DNA from: Bog-473 sp963721585
GTDB lineage: Bacteria > Actinomycetota > Acidimicrobiia > Acidimicrobiales > RAAP-2
Length of the DNA: 64,000 nt
Direction of reading: 5' to 3'
Assembly: GCA_963721585.1 (NCBI GenBank)
Contig: CAVRJN010000007.1
Coordinates: 930,001 to 994,000, forward strand
Numbering within the stretch: position 1 is the first letter of the stretch; each line of letters begins with the position of its first letter. The notes beneath the pieces were generated by a model, which was not told the origin of the DNA, made no database searches, and worked only from the letters and a program-made list of their open reading frames with translations. Positions 8,578 to 16,911 of this stretch are shown here, one piece after another. Made by a program: the position numbers and the translations under genes.

Positions 8578-9669
8578 CTAGGAGCCCGTTGCATTGTTCT
8601 TGAGCCCCGCCAGCGCTTGGTTGATGATGCCGTTGAACTGTTCGGTGAACCCGATGCTGACATTCACCGGATGGGCAAGGACGCCGTTCTTGTTAAGCAG
8701 GTCGGCATCTGATTGCTCCGAGGCGATCAACCGTTTGGTGACCGGCACAAGTTGCGACACGTTCGACTCGGCCTCGAGCTTGGCCGTATCGGGGTTCAAG
8801 TTCAGGTACTGCACGTACGCCTGTGCCACGGCGGCGGTATGGGTCCTGGTCCACTCGTTGTATTTGACGGTTCGGGTCAGGTAGTCCTTGATCGCAGCCA
8901 GGATCGCCGGGTCCTTGAGATCTGCCGTCGGAGCAAATGTTGTTCCCGCGAGGGCCGTGTAGATGTCCTTGTCGTTGCTGGTGGCGATGACCTTGGCCCC
9001 CGCAGCCAACGGGCCGGGCGCGTAGTAATAGTTCACCAGGGCTGCGTCGACCTGACCGTTTTCGAGCGCGGCCGCGCCGAGCGGTGTAGCCAGCTGCACC
9101 TGCTGGACGTCTGTCGTCTTCAGACCTCCGGCCACGAGAACCTTGAGGAAAAATTTGTTCAGGTCGCCCCCGGGTGCATATGCGATCTTCTTACCTTTCA
9201 AGTCCGCCAGGCTGGTGATACCCGAACCCTTGCGCACGAGAACCTCGAACGGCGGATACTTCTTGGCCACCTGAGGAAGCGCCTGTTGAAACGCGACCAG
9301 AGTGAGGGGAATGTTGGACTTGGTCCACGCCGGCACCTGGTTTGCTTGGAGAAAGATCAATGAGAGGTCGCCTCCGCCTCCCAAGTTGATGGCGCCGGAC
9401 TCGAGCGCGGACATCTCGCCAGTCGAAGTCGACTCGTTCGTCCACTCGATCTTGTACGGCGTGTTCTTGTAGGCACCCGACGCTTGGGCAATCGGGCCCG
9501 TCCCGCCGTTCTGGCCTCCGATGATGAGCGTCACCCCGCTCAGGTCGGGACCCTTCGCTGAGGCCGCAGAAGGAAACAAGGTGGTGCCGAGCAGGGCTGC
9601 CAGCCCCACTGCTCCAAGGCCAGCTCCGAGGTACCGGAAAAGACGTCTCTGCTCACGAACGGTCTTCAC
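8578..9669 (-). CDS. ABC transporter substrate-binding protein, sulfonate/taurine type
   Basis: A 363-residue secreted binding protein. The signal peptide has a basic start (MKTVREQRRLFRYLG), a hydrophobic core and a likely cleavage site after SAASA at about residue 38. The mature part has the SsuA/NMT1-type pattern: GVTLIIGGQNGG, then SLADLKGKKIAYAPGGDLNKF at about residues 150-170, and DAALVNYYYAPG at about 208-219. It directly precedes, in gene order reversed by strand, the cupin, and follows its ATPase with a 108-bp gap. It may also serve the orphan permease/ATPase pair at 2378-5534. Confidence 0.9.
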   Translation of the reverse strand: MKTVREQRRLFRYLGAGLGAVGLAALLGTTLFPSAASAKGPDLSGVTLIIGGQNGGTGPIAQASGAYKNTPYKIEWTNESTSTGEMSALESGAINLGGGGDLSLIFLQANQVPAWTKSNIPLTLVAFQQALPQVAKKYPPFEVLVRKGSGITSLADLKGKKIAYAPGGDLNKFFLKVLVAGGLKTTDVQQVQLATPLGAAALENGQVDAALVNYYYAPGPLAAGAKVIATSNDKDIYTALAGTTFAPTADLKDPAILAAIKDYLTRTVKYNEWTRTHTAAVAQAYVQYLNLNPDTAKLEAESNVSQLVPVTKRLIASEQSDADLLNKNGVLAHPVNVSIGFTEQFNGIINQALAGLKNNATGS

Positions 9670-9777
9670 GACGACTTTGATGTTCCTTTCTGTTCTGTTT
9701 GATCTGGTGTGTTCATTGCTGTGTCTTGAGGCGGTGATGGCATGTTCCGGGGCGCCGAGCGAGCACTTCTCTCAGTG

Positions 9778-10605
9778 CTATTGGGGTGCTAGGACGTGTT
9801 GTCCGGCCGCTACCTCGACACTCGCTTCTGGCCGGTCTGCATCACCAACGCAATGTCCCTCCGGCGCTCTGTCCTTTCCCGGCGTCGAATTGGGCAGGAC
9901 CCCGAGCTCAGCCAGGAACCGATCACGAAGCATCTGGAAATGAACGCCGCTCCGGAGGTGGCGATCCGGGAGGTCGATCTTGAGATCCAGGCTCAACTTC
10001 CCCTCCCGGAGTACGGCCACTCGGTCGGCGAGCACGATGGCTTCGTCAACATCGTGGGTCACCAGGAGGGTCGCTGGACGGTGCCGCTCAATGAGGTTGT
10101 TGACAAGCTCTTGCATTCGCATCCGCGTAAGCGCATCCAAGGCAGCGAAAGGCTCGTCGAGCAGCAAGAGCCCGGGGTGGCGCACAAGGGCTCGAGCAAG
10201 GGCCACCCGTTGCGCCTCTCCGCCGGACAACGTCTTTGGCCACGCCCTCGCGTGGTCTGCGAGGCCGACTTCGGTGAGTGCAGCCACCGCCTGCTGGTAG
10301 CCGGCTCGATCTCTCGGAAGCCCCAGCACAACGTTCCGCCAGACACGCTGCGAGGGGACGAGGCGTGGCTCTTGGAACACCACCGCCCGGGCTTCGGGCA
10401 CCCGGACCACACCGACATCAACACGGTCGAGACCGGCCAGAATACGAAGCAAAGTAGTCTTCCCAGTCCCGGACTTACCAAGAATGGCTACGGTCTCCCC
10501 GGCTGCAATTGTGAACCCAAGATTGTCGAGAATTACTCTCTCGCCGAATCTCTTGGAGGCTCGCGCCACCTCGACCGCCGTTGGACCTGCCCCCGTCACG
10601 CTCAT
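9778..10605 (-). CDS. ABC transporter ATPase, SsuB/TauB type
   Basis: A nucleotide-binding subunit of about 275 residues: Walker A GKSGTGKTT, signature LSGGEAQRV, Walker B LLLLDEPFAALD, and VTHDVDEA with the switch His. The open frame reaches 10632, but ATG 10605 overlaps the TGA of the upstream permease in an ATGA arrangement, the usual sign of coupled translation, so I use it. The C-terminal 30 residues are variable. Expected to drive uptake with the permease at 10602-11522 and the binding protein at 8578-9669. Confidence 0.92.
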   Translation of the reverse strand: MSVTGAGPTAVEVARASKRFGERVILDNLGFTIAAGETVAILGKSGTGKTTLLRILAGLDRVDVGVVRVPEARAVVFQEPRLVPSQRVWRNVVLGLPRDRAGYQQAVAALTEVGLADHARAWPKTLSGGEAQRVALARALVRHPGLLLLDEPFAALDALTRMRMQELVNNLIERHRPATLLVTHDVDEAIVLADRVAVLREGKLSLDLKIDLPDRHLRSGVHFQMLRDRFLAELGVLPNSTPGKDRAPEGHCVGDADRPEASVEVAAGQHVLAPQ

Positions 10606-11522
10606 CGGGCCGACCCCACGGTCGCTCGCCATGGCAACAGCACTTTTTCGAGGACCCGAACGATCAAGTCGATGAGGATCCCAAGGATTGCGTAGATGGC
10701 GATGCAGGCAAAGACCAGGTTGATATTCAACGTATTGTTCGCTGCATTGCTAAGGATGTATCCGATACCAGCGCTGGCGTTGATCTGTTCAGCAAACACC
10801 AGCGCCAGGATGGCGACTCCCATGGAGTATCGGACGCCGGTCAAAATGGACGGCAGAGAGGTGGGCAGGACTACCCGGAAGATCAACGCTCTGCGGGTCA
10901 GCCCAAGAACCTTGCCAGCTTCGAGCAGTTTCGGATCGACGTTGCGGACACCCGAGTAGGTGTTCAAGTAGTTGGGAAAGACGCACGCCGTCGCGACAAG
11001 CAGAATTTTTGGCTCCTCGCCCAGGCCGAACCAGACGATGAAGAGTGGTCCGAGCGCGATGAAGGGGATAGTTCGCAGCATCTGCAGCGTGGAATCGATA
11101 CCTTGCTCCGCGATCCGCCAGAGCCCCGTGATCAGCCCCAGTGAGATGCCAACGGACATTCCGAAGAGCAGTCCGAGCCCGGCTCGGCGGAGCGACACCT
11201 CGAGTGCAATGCCAAGCTGATTGTCGGTTGTCGCGAGATCCCACAGGGAGGCGAACACCGTTCCCGGTGAGGCGAAGATGAGCTTGTTCAGCAGACCCAG
11301 GCTGTAGGCGAGTTGCCAAATCCCGAGGATCACCAACGGCCCGCCAGCCCGCAGGGCGACCTTGGACAGATGCCATGCTCGCCGTGTTTCCTCGGGCGCG
11401 GTGTGACTCAGATCCGCGATCCGGCCCACGACTGGCTGCCCGTGGGTGGCTACCGCGGAGGTCGGACTTTGCTCGACTTCGGCGGCGCGCTCCATCGGCT
11501 CTTTCCGAACCGCAATAGTCAT
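10602..11522 (-). CDS. ABC transporter permease, SsuC/TauC type
   Basis: A membrane subunit of about 306 residues with six predicted helices. The N-terminal 45 residues are hydrophilic; then LVILGIWQLAYSLGLLNKL begins the permease domain. The ATPase-contact loop is recognisable in VDPKLLEAGKVLGLTRRALI followed by VVLPTSLPSILTG. The open frame extends to 11816 but the extension is antisense-like Ser/Arg-rich sequence inside the dioxygenase gene. ATG 11522 gives the family's usual length and leaves a 46-bp gap after the dioxygenase. It overlaps the ATPase by 4 bases. Confidence 0.92.
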   Translation of the reverse strand: MTIAVRKEPMERAAEVEQSPTSAVATHGQPVVGRIADLSHTAPEETRRAWHLSKVALRAGGPLVILGIWQLAYSLGLLNKLIFASPGTVFASLWDLATTDNQLGIALEVSLRRAGLGLLFGMSVGISLGLITGLWRIAEQGIDSTLQMLRTIPFIALGPLFIVWFGLGEEPKILLVATACVFPNYLNTYSGVRNVDPKLLEAGKVLGLTRRALIFRVVLPTSLPSILTGVRYSMGVAILALVFAEQINASAGIGYILSNAANNTLNINLVFACIAIYAILGILIDLIVRVLEKVLLPWRATVGSAR

Positions 11523-11568
11523 CCCGGTGCCCTGGCCATCATCTTGCCCGTCCGAGGAGCCGTGTCGG

Positions 11569-12522
11569 TCACAGCACCGGCTGATACGGCGGCAACGGTT
11601 CGCCGAACGGCTCGCCGTAGATGAGTTCCGAGTGAAATCCATCAGGGCCGACTGGGATATCGCCCCGGAGCACAACCCGATGCAGGACCCGCGGGAAATC
11701 GAGGTGGCGGAGATCACCGGGTGCCCGATGAGCGACCGCCCGGTTGTCGAACATGACCAGGTCGCCCGGAGACCACCTGTACCGGACCGTGAAGTCCGGA
11801 CGAGCCAGCTGCGCATAGAGGAGGTCGATGATGGCGTCGGCCTCTGCCTTGGTCAGACCCTCGATGTGGCTCGTCAGCCCCGGTTCGACGAAGAGGCTTC
11901 GCTTGCCAGTGACCGGGTGCACGCGCACCACGGGATGGAGGGTCTGGTACTCGATCCGTTCGAAGACCCTCTTGTTCTTGCCTTTCGGGCCTTCGGGGTC
12001 GACGTGGGAGACGTTCGCGTGCACGGCCCGGAGCCCATCGATAAGTGTCTGGACGGGCTCCGAGAGCTCCTCGTATGCCGCAACCAGGTCGGTAAAGATG
12101 GTGTCACCGCCATAGGGTGGGATCTCCACCCCGTGGAGCGTGGTGATCGCGGGCGGGTTGACGACGAACGACTGGTCGATATGGAAGCGATTGTCGTCGT
12201 ACTCGTTGCTCCCCCGCTTGGCCACTATCCGGTTGAGCTTGTTGGTGGTCTCGAACACTTCCGGCCACTCGGGATAGACCGGAGGGATCGTGGGATGGCA
12301 TTTGTTGACAGCCCCGAACTGCGAGGCAATGCGTGCGTGCTGGTCGGGCTCGAAGTCCTGATTCTTGAAGAACAGGACTTTCCACTTCAACAGGGTGTCG
12401 AGAATCTCCTGCACAACCTCAGGCGCAAGATCCTCGGACAGGTCGACCCCTTTGATCTCTGCGCCCAGATACCCGGCCGCAGGCTCGACGGCTATGCGCG
12501 ACGCGATTTCCGAAATGCTCAT
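11569..12522 (-). CDS. TauD/TfdA-family Fe(II)/2-oxoglutarate dioxygenase
   Basis: A 317-residue dioxygenase of the taurine dioxygenase family. The iron ligands are H114 and D116 (RFHIDQSF) and a distal H265 (NRAVAHRAP); R282 (LHRVVLRGD) would bind 2-oxoglutarate. Members hydroxylate sulfonates or related acids, releasing sulfite. The neighbouring sulfonate-type transporter, cupin and rhodanese support an organosulfur substrate; taurine itself is not proven. The gene lies second in the leftward operon, 72 bp after the rhodanese gene. Confidence 0.92.
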   Translation of the reverse strand: MSISEIASRIAVEPAAGYLGAEIKGVDLSEDLAPEVVQEILDTLLKWKVLFFKNQDFEPDQHARIASQFGAVNKCHPTIPPVYPEWPEVFETTNKLNRIVAKRGSNEYDDNRFHIDQSFVVNPPAITTLHGVEIPPYGGDTIFTDLVAAYEELSEPVQTLIDGLRAVHANVSHVDPEGPKGKNKRVFERIEYQTLHPVVRVHPVTGKRSLFVEPGLTSHIEGLTKAEADAIIDLLYAQLARPDFTVRYRWSPGDLVMFDNRAVAHRAPGDLRHLDFPRVLHRVVLRGDIPVGPDGFHSELIYGEPFGEPLPPYQPVL

Positions 12523-12594
12523 TGTTCGACCTTTCTCTGATGTCTCTCGATGTCTGTCAACGACGGGGCGGATGGTGCACAGGCAAGCTGCTCA

Positions 12595-14217
12595 TCACTC
12601 TGATTGGAAGGTTCGGAAGTGATGGGACCCCTCCGCTTCGAGTTGCTTGACTACCCCCTCGGCCCAGGCTGTGTAGCCCTCGAGCCAGACCCTTCGTTCT
12701 TCGACATCCCGGTAGTGCACCCAGGCGTCCTCGGGCGCGGACAGCCACTCGCCGTTCTCGGCACCAAGGGCGAGGCCGGCCAACTCCCAACCGTCGGTGC
12801 CGCCGTCGAGCACCGCGATCGGACGTGCGAGGGTTCGGCTGAGCTCGGCGGCCGCATAGTGCGCGGCTCGCCCGTCGTCCGAAATGACTACGACCTGGAT
12901 AGCCGAGCTCAAGCCTGCGATGGCTTCCCCAAGGTGCTGACGTGCCACCCAGCGAGCCCCAGGAACATGCGCCACCTCGTAACGGCGGCTCGTACCGATA
13001 TCGAATACTGCGATGTTTCCGCCTCGCTCGGCCACCTCCTCGGGCGACAGAAGGACCGTACGGTCGTCGTCGATCGATAGTGGCACCTCCACCGGACCAG
13101 CCTCGAGGTCGTCCGGTTCGAGTGGTTCGGCGTAGACGAACACCTCGTCGAGACCGATCTGCACCAGCCACGATGCAGTAACGGTCGCCCGCACGCCGTC
13201 GGGGTCGTCAACCAGGACCACTCGGCCGTGCAGGGTGCCAATGAACTCATCGCGCCCCTGCACCAGCTGACCGCCAGGGGCGGAGCGCGCACCGCGCAGG
13301 TGGCCGGCCTCGAACTCCTCAGCCGTTCGTACGTCGAAGACGAAGGTCGTCCGGCGGTAGGCCTCGCGGCGCAACCGCTCCAGTTGATCCCGGTCGATCG
13401 AGGTGAGTTCGAAACGATGACCCAAGCGAGCGGCGGCGGTCTTTGCCCAGGCCAGACCCTCGGGGCTTGGGGGCGAAAGCGGTTCATCGCGGCCTGAGGC
13501 GATGTCGTAACCCGCGACCTGCCAAGCCGCTGTCCCGTTCTCTAATGCCACCACCGGGTTGGCTACGCCAGCATTCCTGAGCGCCTGGGCACCAATGATG
13601 CCTCGTGTCCTGCCGGCGCAGTTGACGACGATCAAGGTTTCGTCGGAATCAATCGCGTCGTGTATGCGGTAGAGGAGCTCCGCACCTGGCGCGTCGAAGC
13701 CACCTGGGATGCTCTCTCGGGCGAATTCGTCGCGTGGTCGGGTGTCCACGAGCACTAGGTCTGTGCCGGCGTCACGCAGGGCGGCGAGTTCATCCACCCC
13801 AATCTTTGGTGTCTGTTCGTGCTCGGCGACGAACTCGCCGAGCGCCTTGCTGATGACACCAACGCCGTCGACGACTCCGAACCCGGCCGCTGTCCACGAC
13901 GCCAGCCCACCTTGAAGCACAGCGACGTCGTTGTAGCCGAGTTCCGTAAGGATGTTGAGAGCTCGATCCACGAAGCCTGACCCGTCGTCGTAGATCACAG
14001 TCGGGGTGCTGCGCCGCGGAACAAGCTGGACTACCCGCGTCTCGAGATCCCGGAACGAGATCGAAACCGCCAAGACGGGATGGCCGCTCGCGTATTGTCC
14101 AGTTTCTCGCAGGTCAACCAGCGCGATCTCGTCACCGCTCTGCAGCGAATCGTTCAATTCTGCCGCCGTCACCGTAGGGAGGTCGATGGTCTGCGCGGTC
14201 GTGGTTTGGATGGACAT
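12595..14217 (-). CDS. Four-domain rhodanese protein with one active-site Cys
   Basis: About 540 residues made of four consecutive rhodanese-like domains, each beginning with a variant of ALVDLRE / VLVDTRPRDEF / FVFDVRTAEEF / AVFDIGT. Only the second keeps the catalytic Cys loop (VVNCAGRTRG). The matching loops of domains 1, 3 and 4 read IYDDGSG, LVDDPDG and VISDDGR, so they lack Cys and are probably structural. It would transfer sulfane sulfur between small thiols and fits beside a thiol dioxygenase and sulfonate uptake genes. Start chosen at ATG 14217 because GGAGA lies 8-12 bases upstream; an ATG nine codons earlier (14244) has no such site. It is probably the first gene of the operon. Confidence 0.88.
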   Translation of the reverse strand: MSIQTTTAQTIDLPTVTAAELNDSLQSGDEIALVDLRETGQYASGHPVLAVSISFRDLETRVVQLVPRRSTPTVIYDDGSGFVDRALNILTELGYNDVAVLQGGLASWTAAGFGVVDGVGVISKALGEFVAEHEQTPKIGVDELAALRDAGTDLVLVDTRPRDEFARESIPGGFDAPGAELLYRIHDAIDSDETLIVVNCAGRTRGIIGAQALRNAGVANPVVALENGTAAWQVAGYDIASGRDEPLSPPSPEGLAWAKTAAARLGHRFELTSIDRDQLERLRREAYRRTTFVFDVRTAEEFEAGHLRGARSAPGGQLVQGRDEFIGTLHGRVVLVDDPDGVRATVTASWLVQIGLDEVFVYAEPLEPDDLEAGPVEVPLSIDDDRTVLLSPEEVAERGGNIAVFDIGTSRRYEVAHVPGARWVARQHLGEAIAGLSSAIQVVVISDDGRAAHYAAAELSRTLARPIAVLDGGTDGWELAGLALGAENGEWLSAPEDAWVHYRDVEERRVWLEGYTAWAEGVVKQLEAEGSHHFRTFQSE

Positions 14218-14289
14218 GTGCTGGGTCTCCACTGCAAGGGCCACTCGATGAATGACGAGGCCACGGGCTAGATAGCAAGGTAACTGTAC

Positions 14290-14328
14290 AAATCCGATCT
14301 GTCAAGTAGGATTTTCCATCAGACGGAA
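14290..14328. promoter_or_regulatory. AT-rich inverted repeats upstream of the organosulfur operon
   Basis: AAATCC (14290-14295) pairs with GGATTT (14309-14314), and overlapping it TTCC (14314-14317) pairs with GGAA (14325-14328). They sit 73-111 bp upstream of the rhodanese start in an AT-rich patch, a reasonable place for the operon promoter and an operator. IclR proteins often bind palindromes with TTCC/GGAA halves, so the local IclR regulator is a candidate; this is inference. Confidence 0.4.
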
Positions 14329-14406
14329 TATGATTTTGTTTTCTGACTTGCCTACCTCCTGATGACTCGACGCTCGGGTCGGGTTCAGGACGGCATGAAG
14401 GCACTA

Positions 14407-14459
14407 GACGGAGATGGGCGTGAGATAGACCGGGAACCGGTATGTCCCACATCTCCGTC
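14407..14459. repeat. Nested 53-bp inverted repeat
   Basis: GACGGAGATG (14407-14416) is the exact reverse complement of CATCTCCGTC (14450-14459), and inside lies a second perfect pair, ACCGG-GAA-CCGGT (14429-14441). As RNA this would fold into a long two-part stem. It lies about 95 bp upstream of a small frame with an ideal ribosome-binding site, so a structured 5' leader is possible; no known riboswitch family is recognised. The rest of 14218-14555 holds no other gene. Confidence 0.55.
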
Positions 14460-14555
14460 GACGCTGGAGCACCCCGCGACAAGACGATCAAGCGTCAATC
14501 GCTAGGAGTCGACCACGACCAGCCTCTAGGCCTACAAACCAAAGGAGGTGACGCA

Positions 14556-14816
14556 GTGAGCAAGTCAACCGGAGGCGCGCTCGCCTCACTCACCTGGCCG
14601 GTTCTCCATGCCGCCCGCGGGTTGGCAGACAGCGGCGGTTGGAACACTTCTGCGCGCGTCCTCGGTCCAAGGCGTACCCGACCATGGACTGGATTGGCGT
14701 ATTCTCTACGTGACGCAGAAGGGCGACGGACCGAACGTGCTGAACTCGGGGTTTGTCTTGGCTCCAAGACAGCAGCAGGCCATCTCATCAGACAGGTGAG
14801 TGGGTATCCGAGTTGA
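14556..14816 (+). CDS. Small hypothetical protein with ideal ribosome-binding site
   Basis: An 86-codon frame from GTG 14556 to a TGA at 14814-14816. The main evidence is AAAGGAGGTG at 14541-14550, six bases before the GTG, one of the strongest ribosome-binding sites in the window. The predicted protein (VSKSTGGALASLTWPVLHAA at the start) has no recognised family. Its second half is Arg-rich, and a different frame over 14690-14790 reads more protein-like (DWRILYVTQKGDG), so a frameshift or decay is possible. The nested inverted repeat at 14407-14459 lies upstream. Confidence 0.35.
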   Translation: MSKSTGGALASLTWPVLHAARGLADSGGWNTSARVLGPRRTRPWTGLAYSLRDAEGRRTERAELGVCLGSKTAAGHLIRQVSGYPS

Positions 14817-14944
14817 GCTGCTGTTGGAGGGCACTGACCTAGTGCGTATCGGCCCGAACACACGCATGCCTGCGTCCTCGCATGATGGACCGCCTATGAC
14901 GCCACCTCCCACCATCCCCCATTTCCGGGGCCGACTTGGGCACG

Positions 14945-15175
14945 ATGGTCCTCGTGACACAGCACGAGCCAGCGAACGGCAGATGCTCCCTTTGTGATTG
15001 TACGAGCGAAAACGTCACGACCGCGGATCTCGGCAACTGGATCGTACGTGAGGGAGGAATTTTGATCTGTTCAGGATGCTCAACCGATTCCGACAAGGCC
15101 GCCGATCCGGAGACGTTCAGTAGTTCAGAACGAGTCGAGAAGCAGCAAGCCAGAATCGCCCAGCCCCGAAAATAA
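14945..15175 (+). CDS. Small Cys-rich hypothetical protein
   Basis: A 76-residue frame with CSLCDC at about residues 14-19 and CSGC at about 43-46, a spacing able to hold one zinc ion as a treble-clef or ribbon. No ribosome-binding site is obvious before ATG 14945 or the TTG at 14936. It ends 2 bp before the stop of the convergent PAP2-like gene. The Cys pairs are the only functional hint. Confidence 0.4.
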   Translation: MVLVTQHEPANGRCSLCDCTSENVTTADLGNWIVREGGILICSGCSTDSDKAADPETFSSSERVEKQQARIAQPRK

Positions 15176-15177
15176 AG

Positions 15178-15918
15178 TCAGGGAATACTTCGCCGGGCTG
15201 ATGCCGAAGCAGCTGTTCGACCGACGAACCTAGGGACGTGCAGCAGTGCGTCGATCACAAGAACCGAACCCACTCCCACCGCAGCACCCCCAAGTGCATC
15301 GGTCGGATAATGCCACCGCAGCACGATCACCGCGGCCCCTGTACCAACGATGGCGACAAGACCGAGCACCGCTACTGAGAAGCGGGCTTTCGCCGGAGCG
15401 ACCAAGGTGAGCGCCGTCGCCAATGCCGCCACCGCCGCAACAGTCCCAGAAGGGTACGAAAGAGCGCCCGTCACAACGCTTTGTCGGTCGACCAGAGGCT
15501 TGGCAATTTCCTGAACGATGAGCACTGCGATCACCGGTGCTGTCGTACATGCAATTGCGCGTATCCAGTCCCGCAGAACACCGACGAAGAACACAAGGAC
15601 CACTCCGGCGATGAGGGCAGTCATCGAGCCGAGGGTCACGAAGTCGTGGGCCCAATGCGAACTCAAATCGGCCGGCAGCAGACGGTCACCCCATGTGTCG
15701 AGTCGATTGGGCCATGGGCGATGGACAAACGCGAGCCCGCCAAGGGCCGCAATTCCCAACATCAGGGACCCCAGCCCCAATTCGATCAGAATTGCCGTGC
15801 GAGCGGATGCACGAGCATCTCGAATGCGACGGTGCGGACGGGCGCTGTATGGCGCCACATCGAGACGGCCAGTCGGGATCAAGACAACCGGCCGTCGATC
15901 CATGACACTGCTAGACAT
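15178..15918 (-). CDS. PAP2-like membrane protein with altered phosphatase motif
   Basis: A 246-residue protein with about six membrane helices from residue 40 on. Two of the three PAP2 phosphatase signatures are visible in order: KPLVDRQ (K and R of the first) and RWHYPTDALGG (R, H and D of the third). The middle signature, normally PSGH, reads YPSGTVAA, so its acid-base His is Thr. The protein may be an inactive relative or use another residue. PAP2-like proteins occur beside electron-transfer clusters of the type starting at 19185. Starts at 15918 and 15903 are both possible. Confidence 0.75.
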   Translation of the reverse strand: MSSSVMDRRPVVLIPTGRLDVAPYSARPHRRIRDARASARTAILIELGLGSLMLGIAALGGLAFVHRPWPNRLDTWGDRLLPADLSSHWAHDFVTLGSMTALIAGVVLVFFVGVLRDWIRAIACTTAPVIAVLIVQEIAKPLVDRQSVVTGALSYPSGTVAAVAALATALTLVAPAKARFSVAVLGLVAIVGTGAAVIVLRWHYPTDALGGAAVGVGSVLVIDALLHVPRFVGRTAASASARRSIP

Positions 15919-16186
15919 GAACAGCCGTGTGATTCGTCACGTGAGCCGTGGCATGCAAATCGCTGAACGCCCTCGCAGAAGAATCCGCCCGCTTGAAAAC
16001 CATCCCGCTCCGCAAACGCTATGAAAAGGAACGGCCTCGAATGCTCTCGTTGCATGGTCTCTCCAGGCTACGGACGGAGCGCTCCTCGTGGACGCATCCA
16101 TCAGGATGAATTGCCCGGAGCAACTTCATCCCTGAGGTCGAGTCCCTTCGCACAGTCACATGCCTCTGGCCGCCTCGCCTCAAAGT

Positions 16187-16702
16187 TCAGGTCGGCGGAA
16201 CCGGATTCGCCCCGGAGGTGGACGCACCCCGAAGCGTCCGCCGCGGCCTCACAGGGGCCAGCCGGACGAGTGCGTTATAGGTCACCACAGCGATCGCCAA
16301 GTGCATGCACATCAACACCGCCACCGCCTTCGGCGGCTGACCCTGCTGCAAGATGTACACGTCGGGGAGCAACAAGACAAGCGTGACCACGATCGCCAAT
16401 CTGAAGAAGAGCCACCTCGGCGCGGACGAGATACGGGTCACGATCGGCCACGCAACACAGGCGATGACGACACCGATGATGGTCAACTTGGCGTAGTCGC
16501 TGAACTGAAAGTGTCCATAGCCTTTGGTGGAGGGAAACACTGCCTCGCCGATTGCCACCAGGAGGGCGTCAGCGGCCAGTGACCCGACCAAGGAAACCAC
16601 GGTGGCCAGCACGACTCTGGCACCCGAGGGAGGGCGATGCGTGGGGGCGAAGTCGACCTTCACGAGATCCAAGGTGCGGTCGAAAATCGTGTCGGGTGGC
16701 AC
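16187..16702 (-). CDS. Four-helix membrane protein, DUF6069-like
   Basis: A 171-residue membrane protein. GTG 16702 is chosen because GGAGAA lies six bases upstream; the frame is open to 16831, but that extension is Arg/Pro/Ser-rich and unlike the rest. Four hydrophobic helices follow, the last including PPKAVAVLMCMHLAIAVVTY, the pattern of the actinobacterial DUF6069 family. Function unknown. It lies downstream of the histidine kinase on the same strand, 209 bp away. Confidence 0.75.
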   Translation of the reverse strand: MPPDTIFDRTLDLVKVDFAPTHRPPSGARVVLATVVSLVGSLAADALLVAIGEAVFPSTKGYGHFQFSDYAKLTIIGVVIACVAWPIVTRISSAPRWLFFRLAIVVTLVLLLPDVYILQQGQPPKAVAVLMCMHLAIAVVTYNALVRLAPVRPRRTLRGASTSGANPVPPT

Positions 16703-16911
16703 TGTTCTCCTTCTTCGCCTCGTTCGACCCCCTTTGGTTGGGAATGTTGAAGGCCCATGTGCTGCTGAATCTGGTCTCGTACCCGTTGAACCCGGTGGCG
16801 TCGCCAGACATCCTAAAGATATGCCGGGCACGGTTACACCAACATGAAGGCGGAGAGTGCCTGATCGGCGTGTATTGGATCAAGTGGAGTGGTGCACCTC
16901 GTTGACAAGGG

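Noticed and set aside
10059..10481. 140-codon minus-strand frame inside the SsuB-type ATPase
   Set aside because: Alternative frame of the same strand; the ATPase frame holds every expected motif without interruption.
11446..12540. 364-codon plus-strand frame across the TauD-like gene
   Set aside because: The minus strand encodes a dioxygenase with all iron and 2-oxoglutarate ligands; the plus frame has no recognisable domain.
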